Shown one piece after another: positions 50,258-62,453 of a stretch of 64,000 bases of DNA. Source of the stretch: Tetrahymena elliotti 4EA (lineage: Eukaryota; Ciliophora; Oligohymenophorea; Hymenostomatida; Tetrahymenidae); assembly GCA_000231825.2 (NCBI GenBank), contig JH720305.1:750160-814159 (forward strand). The letters are read 5' to 3'. Positions within the stretch are counted from its first letter, which is position 1; each line of letters begins with the position of its first letter. The notes beneath the pieces were generated by a model. It saw nothing but the letters and a program-made list of their open reading frames with translations, did no database searches and was not told the DNA's origin. Made by a program: the position numbers and the translations under genes.

Positions 50258-51607
50258 ATTTTATCTATCAAAGTAGACTTTTCTATCTTTTTATTCTACC
50301 GTTTTAGTCTAATTATACTAAGAAATCTAATTCTTTTTAATTACTTTTAACACCAAAAACGTAAGCTGAAGGGATATTACTGACAGGAATAATTAATTTT
50401 CTTTCTTTGTTTTGGTGTGTTTTAATACAATACATATAAAAATTAAAAGATAAGAAGTGCTTATAATTTAAATAAATACAAAAGTAAATAAAAAATAGCA
50501 TGAACCTTCAAAAACATTCTTATCAAGAGTTTGTTTGTAGATTTTATAAAACGTATTATATTAAAAATATTTAATTTTTTAATTCTTAGTTGCAAAAGTA
50601 TTTAATTTATAACTCTGAAAATTTAATTTTAATTAACAACAAACAGACTCATTCATATTTCGTATTTACTCATTTAAATATTTAAGAATTTATTATTGAA
50701 TATCAATATTTATGTAATTCTTAAAATATTTTATTTTTTAAGTTTTTATTATTATTTAATTAGCCTACTTTTCAATATTTTAGATATGTTAAAATTTTAA
50801 TATCAATTGACTCTTCATTGTTTTTTTCCAAAAAATACAATCAAGTAATTCATTTTAAAGATATTTAAATTTTTAACAATCAAAAAATAACTCATTTATT
50901 TTTTAACTTTTAATATTACTTCAGGCACTTCAAAAATTTTATTAAGAGCTAAAAAAATCCAACACATTTTATTTTTATTAAATTTTAATAATTATTTAAC
51001 AAACAAAGAGTTTTCTCATGTAATCTATTTAAATATTAATAATATATATTATCTTTGACCTTAACAATATTTTTTTCAAAGTAAAATAAATTTCTGAAAA
51101 AAAACTGATTTATCAGTTTAAATGTTCTTTAAATAAATAAATAAGATTAATCTTTTATTTAGAAATTATTCTTTCTTGAAACATTCATTTAAAAATATGA
51201 ATTTCTGATGATGATAATAAATGCAAGAATATTTAAGCAAAGAATAGATAGAGTTATCTCTGCCTTAATAGTTTTTAATATTTTTTTTCTTCTTTATTTC
51301 AATGATATTTTGAAAATTTAAAATAGATTTATTAGTTTTTCAGTAAATAGCTAGGAATAGTAATTATTATTAAGAGATTAGAAATGAGGAATTTTTTCAT
51401 CAAAAATATGAGTTACTAGTTAAGCACAAAAATATCCATAGATTTTCTAAAATTAATAGATTATTTAATAAACTCTTATTAAGATTATATTGCTTTGATT
51501 ATTTGTCATATAAATTGTTAATCATTTAGATTCAAATAAATAAGCAAAAAAGTAAGTAAGTAAGTAGGAAGTAATTAAGTAACTGGATAATAAACTAAAC
51601 TTAAAAA
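50258..51607. other. Divergent promoter region between members F and C
   Basis: AT-rich DNA between two divergent membrane-protein genes. There is a short aagt repeat near 51552-51570. The plus-strand open frame at 50150-50350 is antisense to exon 1 of member F. No regulatory motif was recognised. Confidence 0.6.
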
Positions 51608-53494
51608 ATGGAGTTGTATAAATCAAACTATTTCAATTTTTCAACATACCTTTTTGTGATTGCGCTTATGATTCAATATTTATTCTATTGGTAGTTAAAG
51701 AAATATAGAACTTATAAATAGTATTTGTAGCAGAAGTAAAAATCAAAATATGATCAATATAATATTCCTGATAATTAAGAATATAGCTTGTTTCTCTACA
51801 ATAATACAATTTTTTCATTTTTAGATCAAAGGATAAGTAAAAAATAAGAATCCGAGGAAAATACTGAAGGAACTGAGGAGCTATAAGGTATATAAGTGAT
51901 ACATTCTTCTAAATTAGCTGACTAGGCATTAAATACAAATGATTAAATAACTAGAAGAAATGTAGATTAGACAGAAAATGGCTAAGTAGCTGATATTACA
52001 TAGTAAAACAGCTAAACAAATAGATAGATAAATATTTAGCAAGAAAACAATATAAGCAATCTGAATGAAACAAACAATTAACAAATATAATCAAAAATAA
52101 ATTCATAATAATAAGCAACTAGTAATGAAGAATAAGATAATCAATCTTTAACAAGCGATAATGATGAGGATGATTATGACGATGATGATGAATATGATTA
52201 TGAAGATGACTATGATAATTTTAGTGAAGATAAAAACTTGTAGGATGATAAGGACAACCCAAAAGGTAAAAAAATAAGGTATTTAAAAAAGAAGCCTTTG
52301 CTCACTGGTCTTCAAACTTTCTTTATGTATTGGGCTTTCAATGTATTTTCAATGCCAGTTTTTTGCTTAATTCTATTAATTAGAGATACTTGCACTACTT
52401 AATCTGTATGGATAATACTGAGTATTATATCTCTCATACCTTCTTTCACTATAACATTTTCTATTATATTTTTTGCTTGTATAGTTTAGAATTAAGGTAT
52501 ATTTTTAAAGCTAAAAGATGAATAGCAAATGAGTGAATCTAAAATTAAAAACAATCAATATGAAACAGAAGATAGTGCTTAGACTAATTCAATTTCTGAT
52601 GGCTCTAACAGCAACAAAGATAAAACAAAGAAAATCTCCTTTGAAAGTGAAAGAAAGATATTTGTTGAACATTCTTTAAAAAGAGCTTAAATAACTTCAT
52701 TGGTATTTTCATTTGTTCAACTTGGAGTGTTAATATATTGTTTTTGTTAAGGAGAATATGATCCTAAATTCATAATGATAAATCCTATCCTTATACTAAT
52801 TAAAAGCATTAACTATCTACACATAAACTTTACGAAACAACTGAACTATTCAAATCAAAAGATACAAACATAAAGAATTCTCTATTAGTACTACACCAAT
52901 TTCTATCCTAAAAATTTTGACTTGGTAAGAAAATATTTTATTTAATAAATTATTGTTAAAATTAGCTTTTAATTAAAGAAAGGAATATTTGATGAGTTCA
53001 TTAAAATTAATTCTAAACTAAGCGATTAAAACAATGTAGAGGAGTTCTAAAAATTTTTAGAGTCTAAAGCATACTTAGCAATTTAAGACTTTAAGTAAAA
53101 AGAAGCATATATTGAGAATCAATAATTAAAAGATATTATTTCAAACTAAGGTCTAAAAGCTTAACTTGAGTTTTAAATACTTTCCTCAATACTTTTATTT
53201 GTTCTTCCTATGGTTCTTTTAATTATTAGTGGTATCTCAACACTCTCATTGATCTATACCCCAGAAAAATAATAAAGTGATAAATATTACTAAGACATAA
53301 AATCTTTTTAGTCAAGGTAATTTTACTAGTATGTGCAAGAATCTTATCTTATAAACGATGATGTTTACACCTTTTGCTCTTCAGTTTTTAACGTTATAAT
53401 AATCTTTGAATACTTAATCCTGCTTCGTATTCAAAATTTAATTAAAAAAAAAGTTGTCTTAAATACAACAAAAGACCCTAAAAAGTACGAATGA
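51608..53494 (+). CDS. Multi-pass membrane protein, local family 1, member C (long acidic loop)
   Basis: Exon 1 (51608-52924) and exon 2 (52979-53494), phase 0, give 610 residues. The first helix (STYLFVIALMIQYLFYW) is followed by a Gln/Asn-rich loop of about 190 residues that ends in a run of Asp, Glu and Tyr. Then come helices near LQTFFMYWAFNVFSM and SIIFFACIVQNQGIFLKL, the second with the family motif seen in A and B. An extra polar insert follows. The intron lies after NFYPKNFDL, the same site as in A (NFYEKYFNF) and B (NFYKRYFNF). Exon 2 again has a FDEFIKIN...LKDIISNQGL segment before the last helices. It is 13 kb from A and B and more divergent. No known family is recognised. Confidence 0.74.
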
Positions 53495-54520
53495 AAATAA
53501 AAATATTCTATGACTATTAAAGAATTTATTGATATTTTCTTTAATGATTAATTATATAATAAGCAATATCTTATTTATTTTGTTAAAATATTTTCTATCT
53601 TTTTCTCATGTAATAAATTATCATCACTTCATTATTTATTTTTTCCAAAAAAATTTAAATTTCAGAGTTACTGTTTTATAGACTACCATCATTATTTTTT
53701 GATAAGACCATCAACAAAATAAGGATTTTATTGTACATTTAAATTAAAATATTAAAATTTAAAAAGCAATTAAAAATTAAAATATTTTATTTTATCTAAT
53801 ATTAAGATAATTTGAGATAAAACTCTAAAATATTTTTTCTAATTTTATGAACTCTTAATATATTAGAACATTACCAAATTGTAATAAAATGGGAAATTGT
53901 AAATTAAATTTGGATATTTTAAATGTTACTTATTTTTTCTTTCATTTATTCTTCAATTTAAATCAGCGTACTAGAATAATTTTTTTATGATCTAATTTAT
54001 GCCTATTAATATTATTTGTTTGTCGTAAATAAAAAATCTTAACTATATATCTAAAATATAAAAGTGCATGATAATAAAAATAAGTAACTTCTTTATTTTT
54101 ACTATAAATATAATAACAATTTAATATTTTGATTTATTTTTGAAGAAAGAAATTTATTAAAGCAATTAATTTAAAAAACAAAGTATAAACAAAAATACTT
54201 AAAATTAACAACTAAAGTAGAATATGATAAATTTGAATGAGATGAGGAATGTAAGTATTGAAATATGGACAATATCAGAAAAAATATATAAATACACTCA
54301 ACGCTTAATTGGTTTTGATTAAACTATTAAATTTTAAATGTTAGATTTCATTAATTTAGTTTTAGGTTTGATGGAGGATTTTGATTAATAAAATATTAAC
54401 AATGATTTAGCAATTTATTTGATATATTATTTAAGGAATAAATTAATTTAGTTATTATTTAGTTAATACTTACTTAATGTTTTCATAATTTATGTTTTCT
54501 TATGTTTTTTTCTTTTATTT
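53495..54520. other. Convergent intergenic spacer
   Basis: AT-rich DNA downstream of both the member-C gene and the large gene on the minus strand. No supported feature. Confidence 0.65.
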
Positions 54521-57500
54521 TCAAACTTTACAGAAATTACCTTTATCTATAAGAGCTGAGTAGTATGGTATTTCTAATATTTCGTCAATATCATTATTAA
54601 TAAAACCTGTTTAATTTCATTTAAAAATTGTTCAATAAAATGACTAGTTTTAATTTAAAATATGCTTACCAAATACAAAAGGAGGACTGATAATTACTTA
54701 TGAATTTGAGTTTTTATCAATTTTAATTTATATTTTAGGGAGCGGAGTAGAATAATTGATAGATACTTTAAGTTATTACTAGCATTTATACTCACTTGCA
54801 TCCTCTTTCTTTATAGATAATTCTTGTTTAAGAGTAGTTTCAAAGGCAGGGATGAATATATCTTCTTTTATTTATTATGTATTTTATAGTGATTTCATTA
54901 CTTCTCTTACATTTTATTGGAAGTCTTGCTTAAATTAATCTTGATCATCTATTTTAAATTGATTGGTTAGAATTAACTTCAAAAATTTAAATTTAAAATT
55001 ACCTATTTCAAATAAGAAAATATTTGTGTTTTAATCATCTGTTGGTAATATATAGACACTCTTATTGATTTTAGATGTTGCTTTCATGTAATTGTGATCA
55101 TCTGTTTTTGGCTAATTTTGTATTTAATTAAACATTAATAAATTATCTTCAAAGTATTATTGTTTACAATATTTATTCTGAGATATAAATTTTTGTCTAT
55201 TTAGCACTGTGAAAATGCTCTCCACTTCAAAGCTAGTTTACTTACAGATGCAAAAATCTTTTGATTAAATAAAATTTATTCAATATTCATTTTTATCATT
55301 TTTTAAAGTGATAATAATATTGGTGAAACAGGCACATAAATATTATATATTTGAGTTAAAAAATGAAGAAATAATTACTTTATTATTTGGATCTAAATGA
55401 GAGCTGTCATATTCTATTTCATAGGTCTTTAATGATTCAATAAACTTTTCTTTATTTTCAAATTATTCTTTTTTCATATCTGAATATTTATAATTTTTTC
55501 TCATTAAAACATTAATTTATTCTATTCCTCTTGAGAATATCTTATTTTCACATTTAGAAAGCACAGTAGCAAATTTAGGATCTTCTTATATAGTTTGGTC
55601 TAAACTACCCAGCAAGTTTACAGTCATATCAAAATTAGAAAAATCTAAACAAACAAAAAAATTAGCATTCATTAATTTTAAAATTTTTAAATGAAAATAC
55701 TTTGATGTGATTTTGGAATTGCTGAATGAGCATTTTATATTAAAGCAATACTTTCAACAATAATATGGTCAAATTATTTTAATTTAAGAGATGAAGGGAT
55801 ATCTGCAGGTCTTCTTAATGCAAGAATTGTAGTACGCTAGTGAGTGTATTTATCATTGTTGACTTATTTCCATTTAAATCCTTTTGATGTAAAAATAGTT
55901 TAGATATCTTTATGTACTTGCATATTTCCTTCTTCGTTTTCATGATGGTATATGCAGAAGCGAATTTCATCACATGAATCATTTTTAAAGATATATTAAA
56001 TAATTTAATTTAAAAACTAATCTAAATTCTTTTAATCAACTGCACTCACATGCATAAGAGTTATTCTTCTAGATTATTAGGAACTTTCATTAAAATAATA
56101 AGCTATTCCTGCTATTTTGCCATTCTTTTTATATTCAAGACATCCACATTCATATTCTGTTCTTAATCTTCTTGATATTTCTTATGTAGAGCTTAAAACA
56201 CTCTCTTTAATTTTCTTTTCTACAGTTTCAAGATATTTTTCAGTATATTTCATTAAATCTTCTTCGAAATATTCAGGAACTCCAATAATACCTTCTTCAT
56301 GATTTTCATTAACTACTTCTTAAGCTTAATGGTCTTAATCTTATTTTTATTTAATTTACTGTTAATCCTACACATGAATCTTTTCATTTAGTTATTTCTT
56401 ATCATTTTGTTCATGTTGTTATTCCTTTTATTTGTGCTCTTATCCTGCTTATATATGCTATTACTATGCAATGGTATTTGATGATTAAGAGTGATGTTGT
56501 TATTATACTGGAGGGTAATGTGGTTAAGATTTTGAAGAGTTTAAATCCTTTGATTAGTTAACTGAGCTCACCTATCCATGAGATGGTACTCCTTTAATTT
56601 GTTGATAAATTTAAGAAGTTGATTTTTATTATGAAATATTTTATTGACTCTTATTAGTGTAATTTTCACTCATTCCTGGCTTTTGTTCATGCTAGGAATT
56701 TTATTTTGAAAATTCGTTGAATTCTGATTGTGAAGGAGCTCTATTATGATTATTTTTACTTTAGCCTAAGTTGCTTCCTTCACTATCTCTCTTTTATCTA
56801 AGAGGACTATTTTCAAAATTGAATTACTTTTAAGGGCTATTTTTGCTTTAAATTGAAGACTAAGGAGAGGGATGATCTTTTTTTACAGATTAGTGAATAA
56901 CTATATTACTATAAAAATTAATTCATTTTTAAAAAAATTGATTGATGTTATTTAAATAAATTACTGTTGTTCATGTTAAATGGGCTTTTAAGCAACTCTG
57001 CTGTTCTAGCTACTTTTCCTCATAGGTCCTACTCCTACTCCTGGTAGTCTAAATTAAAAATAAGTTAAAATACAGTTTTTGTTAAGTTAAAAGAATGTTT
57101 TAATACTTTTATTAGTATCTGCTGTAACTAGGTTTTTTTGAATTCATAGATTAGAATTTTTCGTCTTCAATAACTCTAATATACTCTTCATTCAACAAAT
57201 GAATGCAATTATCAATTCTTTTTCTGAGATTCTTGGAGATATACTATATTTATTTATCTGTTTATTCATTTCCATCAGTCATGCTTAATATGAATGGGTC
57301 AATCTTGTATTCCTATCTCATTGAGAAAAGAAAATATTCTTTCAAAATAGAACTTCTCAAGAAGTGTGTATCAGTTCTCATCTTTTGGACAAAGGAAATA
57401 ATTAGATTAAATTGATAATTGATAAATATAAAATGCTACTTTAATTAAATAATTTTATTCTTTATAGAGATAGGGAATGATCATCGTTTATCTTTCTTTT

Positions 57501-59224
57501 ATTGCTGAATTTTAAAGAAAATCCATGAGATAATTTCTCCAAGCTACAACACACTCAACGGCATTTATTGAAAGCAATCTTAAATGAGTAATAAATTCAG
57601 AGCACTTTTTTTAAAATAATTTGAAGGATTAAATCTTGATATAATTAATAAATTAAGCTTTTATTTTAATTACTTTACTTAGAGTTTATTCATCAACCTA
57701 CATAGGTTCCTTTTCAATTAAACTGATTTAATCTTCCAACTAAATGATGCATTATTCTCTTCCCTTAACTGCTTTCATACAATTTTAAATGAATGCATCT
57801 CCTTTTCTTATATCTTCTATTTCTACTTTTATTAATTCAACTGCTCTTTCTCTTGATATTTACTTGCAACATTAAATGAACAGCTCTCTAAATATTCAAT
57901 TTAATTAAAAAAATGTTATTTTTCTCTTTCAATTTATCAAAACTGAATTGTTTTTAGATCTTTTCTAAATGAATTATTAATTATCATAAAATGCTTAAAA
58001 AGCTGTTGTTATCAATTACCTGTGATGAATAGGAATATCCTATGTTTCCCAGCTTATTTTTAACTTTTCAAAGTTTAGCTTTATCATTTCTTTTAACTAA
58101 TCATAATTTGGAGGGATAAGGTTTTTTGGATTAGCACCTGCTTATCCTGCTCCTCCTCCTGATTATCTACTGACAAAAGGGGGAGCAACTGATCTTTATT
58201 AAGACTAAGATGATTGTATGCCTAATTTTAAAATAAATTTGAGTAATTTGTTAAATATATCAATTAAATATAATTGATTCTTTATAAAATAATTGAAGGA
58301 ATTTTAGTTGAAGATGCTTTTAACACTCTCATTCTCTCATTAAATTTTTTTTGAATTATGTTTATGTTAAATATTTAAAAAATAAATTGAAAATTGAATT
58401 TGATTAAAAAAATATAACATTTTTGATAATATTAATTTTATAATGATTTAGTAATCAATATTAGTAAGTAATTTCAATTCATTATCTCAAAATTTTATGA
58501 TTTTTCATTCCTAAATTCTATAATAAACAACCAATTATATCTAAATTTATTTTAATAAATACTCTTCTCGCTCTATTCTTCGATATTTTGCATATCATTT
58601 GTTACTTTTTTCCTGATTTTTCCTGGAGCAAACTCTACTATGTTCCTTTTTTAGTAGAAAAATATATTAGCTAATTTCACAAGTTATATAAAGCTAATTA
58701 AAATATGCTATTTAACATTTAACTATTTAAATTAGCTTATTAAATCCTACAAATCAACTCGTTTACCTCTTTTACTATTTCATGATTGCATACTAGAAAT
58801 CTATTTATGATTATAATGTAAAAAAATTATAATAAATCTACTAAATTAAACATTTATCTTTATTAATAATTACTTGATGAATGTTTGTCAGTAAAAACAT
58901 CATATTTAGGAATATGCTCCAAATGAAATCTGTTGTCCCACATTTCTTCCTGTAAATATGGAATATTTAGTTTTAAATGAGAAATTAATCTTTTTTTGCT
59001 TATTTTAATAAATTTTACTCTCTTTTTAAGATTATTCATAACCACTAAGTGTCTTGATTTAGATCTTGCAACAATTGAAGAATTTGATTGCTATTCATCT
59101 AAATGAAGCTTAGAATAAGGAGTCCCCTCCACGTTTTATGCTTTTTGGCTTTTTTATATTTTGAAGATTATAAATTCTGGGTTGCTATTCAAATAATAAA
59201 TATTTATGAATACTCTCCTATCAT
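54521..59224 (-). CDS. Large Gln-rich protein with a possible GNAT-like acetyltransferase region; 5' end uncertain
   Basis: Twelve exons chain in phase: about 59224-58874, 58637-58563, 58221-58020, 57887-57674, 57604-57440, 57381-57107, 57048-56965, 56908-55701, 55644-55379, 55240-55003, 54948-54670, 54606-54521, for roughly 1,140 residues. The N-terminal third is helical (RERAVELIKVEIEDIR, FITHLRLLSINAVEC). Exon 8 begins with about 190 residues dominated by Gln, Asn and Ser, then a compact domain with YECGCLEYKKNGKIAG and CDEIRFCIYHHENEEG that resembles a GNAT fold by its order of strands; the acetyl-CoA loop is not clear-cut. The last exons are charged. The first exon lacks a certain ATG (one lies out of frame at 59224; the first in frame is near 59041), so the true start is unknown. 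The exon 9 donor (gtaatt) and exon 10 acceptor skip an in-frame TGA. Function is unassigned. Confidence 0.6.
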
Positions 59225-60622
59225 TTATTTACTGTCCTGAATCTCTATATATTTATTTATTGACTTTGATAATATTCTTTGATCTTCTTTGAAAATATAA
59301 TCAATCTTCTTTCTCCTTTAATTGAAATTTAAGATATTCTATAGGCTCAGATTGTACAAAATTTAATATGAATTAATGTTATCTTTTTTATTATATCTAT
59401 TACCAAATTAAATAAACTATCAAATAGATAAATAGAACTTCTTTCTTTAACACAATAACCTCTATAATATTTATTGAAATCTTAAACAAGCAAAAAATAA
59501 ATAAATAAATAAAACTAATAAATAAAATAAATAAACATCTCAATTAGTTTACTTTACACTGTTTAAATAATAATACCCCAAAATAAATACTTATCATCAG
59601 TAGAATAAGTAAAATTTTTATACAAAAATAACTTACTTTTTTAGCTCTAACTAGCTATAAATAAATATGTTTAAAAAAATTCTCAGAAAAAGCATTTGTT
59701 TGAAAGAATAAATTTTAACATTCCTTTCCAAAACACAAAAAAATATACTTTTAAAGATATTTAAAATTGTAATAAGTATTAAATAATCACAAACATTTAA
59801 TTTAGAACCTTAATTATGTTTATTTTTTTTACTAAAATACTCTATTATTACAAAACCCCATAATATTGTTAAAGCGATACTATAAAATATTACCTAATTT
59901 TGTTTAATCCAAAAATATTTATAAATAAAAAATACTCATAATAATCTTCTAAACTAAATTAAAATATAAATAAACTACAAATAGATTAATATATTTTATG
60001 CTTATTTTACTTCAAAAAAGATATTAACTCTATTTGCACTCTAAGATTATTTCAACCCTTAATGTTACAGTACAATATATCTTAAATTCAAAAATAATTA
60101 AATCTTTTTATGTGATGCTTTCTACTTTGTTTGTCATAAACTTATTTTAAAATAAAAAATATCAACAAAAATATTTCATGAAATAAATATATTTTATTTA
60201 TTATCATTTATAAAAAAAATTAATCTAAATATATTTTCAAAAAAATATATCTCTGCTAACTTTTTTTTTGAGGATTATTTGATTATTTCTTAAGAATATT
60301 TTTAAATTTTGTTAAAAAATAATTTATCGCTTTATCATTATTACCCAAATACTACTTTAGAATAAAAATTAATTATTTAGAAATAAACAAAAAACATTTT
60401 TTAATATCATAACTCTCAAAAAAATATTTGTTAAAACAGATAAATTTGAATACTCTTTTAGAGATAAAAATAAAACAAAAAAATATATTTTATTGACTGG
60501 TTACAGTTAAAGATTTTAAAAATTTATTAATATTAACTTTTATTTGTTAAAATATGTATTATCTAAAATCTATTTTGAATGCATACTTTTATTTGTAGAA
60601 ACAGTGTTTTATTTAAATAGTT
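59225..60622. other. Intergenic
   Basis: AT-rich DNA with an aaat simple repeat at about 59490-59535 and many A/T runs. An unseen first exon of the large gene could lie at the left end. No other feature. Confidence 0.55.
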
Positions 60623-61572
60623 TCAAACTATGTTAACTGGAGTCATATTACCTCTGTAACCAGCACCATCTTTTACTATTGAAGTTTTTTGTATGCCTTA
60701 TTTTTATTACTCTTTTTAGCTAACACCACTAAAAACTCCTGCACCAGCCATAGCTAAGAATAAAATCAGTAAAGGTATTTTAAATTCATTTAAAAGATTT
60801 CCAGTTGTATTCTCAGCCTCTGCTTTTTTCTCAACATCTTTATGAACAAAATAATTGTTACTAGAAAATGCCATAAATTCAATATAATCTTTTTTCTTTT
60901 CAGTGACTTCTTCTTTATGCTTTTTATATAATTTCATCGTTAACTCATATTCGTCATCATCTATAACGTTCTTCTTAAAGAAATCTTTATTTCCAAAATA
61001 TTTCTTCTCAAAATAGTCAAATGCTTATTCATCTAATTGTGCTTTCTTTTTTTATTCTTCCTTTAAAAACTATTCATATTGTTCTTCATTTGTGAATTTA
61101 TTTTGTTCCTAATCATATTTCCAACTAGATCTCAACCCTAATTATATTATATCATTTATGTCATATTTGAAGCTTTAAAATTAACAAAACTACCTTAAGC
61201 TACATCATATTGAGCACGCTTTTCTACATTTGAGAGAATAGTGTATGCTTCTGTTATTTCTTTAAATTTATCCTAAATTAAATGATTAATTCACATAAAA
61301 AGATAAGTTTTCTCTCAAATTGCTTTTTCAAAATATAAATTATACACAGTTTATGGTTAGTCTGGATTTGCATCAGGGTGATATTTTTTGGCTAACTTTA
61401 AGTAGGATGACTTAATATCATCAAAATTAGCATCTGATGATACATTCAAAACCTTATAATAACACTGTTTAGGTCTAAACTAATCTGTGGCAAAATTATA
61501 GTTTATCCCCTTAAAGAAATTTGTTGAAGAATATGATTTAACTAATTTAATTGATTAGAAAATTCTGAACAT
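60623..61572 (-). CDS. Mitochondrial-type J-domain (DnaJ) protein with C-terminal membrane anchor
   Basis: Three exons (61572-61348, 61272-61194, 61137-60623) join in phase to 272 residues. J-domain proteins stimulate Hsp70 ATPase through the HPD motif, seen here in [12 protein letters not shown] (residues 65-67). The J domain spans about residues 37-100: YYKVLNV, then HPD, then [13 protein letters not shown] and RAQYD. The N-terminus ([16 protein letters not shown]) is basic and amphipathic like a mitochondrial targeting peptide. After a charged middle section a single hydrophobic helix ([15 protein letters not shown]) lies about 45 residues from the end. There is no Gly/Phe region and no zinc finger, so this is a type III (class C) J protein. 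The donor of intron 1 is gtgtat rather than gtaa, fixed by frame. The partner Hsp70 is inferred to be mitochondrial. Confidence 0.88.
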
Positions 61573-62453
61573 ATTTTTAGATTAAAAAATTTAATTATTT
61601 AATATTTGATTGATAATAAAAAAAAGCTAAATTAAATAACGAGTTCTATAAAGGAAATTAAGCATGTAATTACTAAAATCAACATTTCTAAACAAAAGTA
61701 AGAAAGTAATCAAGAAAATTTCATTTATAGAAATTAGCTCTTTAAATTTACTTTTAATATACGAGTGATTTGATTCTAAAATGATATGTTAAAAAATATC
61801 GCTTGTACTCTAAGGGCTCTTAAAAGGATCAAACAAATAATAACCTTAAAGTAATTTAGGAATTTTTAACAAAGTTTTTTAGCTCAATCATATGTTTTAA
61901 TGCTCTTTTTGAAATAATTAAACAATAAAAGGATTAGTAAGTCTAGAAAAATTTTTTGTTATTAATATTTTAGATTTTAAGTTAGTCTTTAGAAATCAAA
62001 GCTAATAACATAATATCTTTTTATCTTTGAATGTTTTAGTAGATAATAATTTAGATTATTTGATTTATTAAATTATTCTTAAATTAAAAAATTAAAATAT
62101 TTAAATTTAGTTTGATAGTAAAAAAGGTATTAAATAAGTTCTTTAAGTGCATGTAATTAAATTTAAAATTAATAATAAAAAGAAATGTTTGATTACTAAG
62201 TATGTTAATACTAAATATGAAAATTATTTAATCTCAATATTAATCTTAGATACATTAATACAATATATTTATAAGCATGGATGAAATCGCGCCTGATATA
62301 TTTTAGATAAGCTTTTTATCAGAAATTTATAAGGATTGTTAGAAATATAAAAATCAAAAGATCAAGCTTTAAGAATAAATATTTTTTTTAGTATATAAAG
62401 ATATTGAATTTCAGATTAATAAAGTTAATTCAAATTTGTTAAAAGTTGACAAA
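61573..62453. other. Divergent promoter region between the DnaJ and Deltex genes
   Basis: AT-rich spacer of about 0.9 kb between two divergently transcribed genes. No motif was defined and no coding frame found. Confidence 0.65.

Noticed and set aside
55241..55378. Selenocysteine at the in-frame TGA
   Set aside because: A phase-correct intron removes the TGA, and no SECIS-like structure was noticed; kept only as an alternative.
59041..59360. Apparent multiple frameshifts in the first exon of the large minus-strand gene
   Set aside because: All three frames look partly coding because of Lys/Gln/Asn/Ile bias, but one frame is open without interruption through the whole stretch, so no frameshift is needed.
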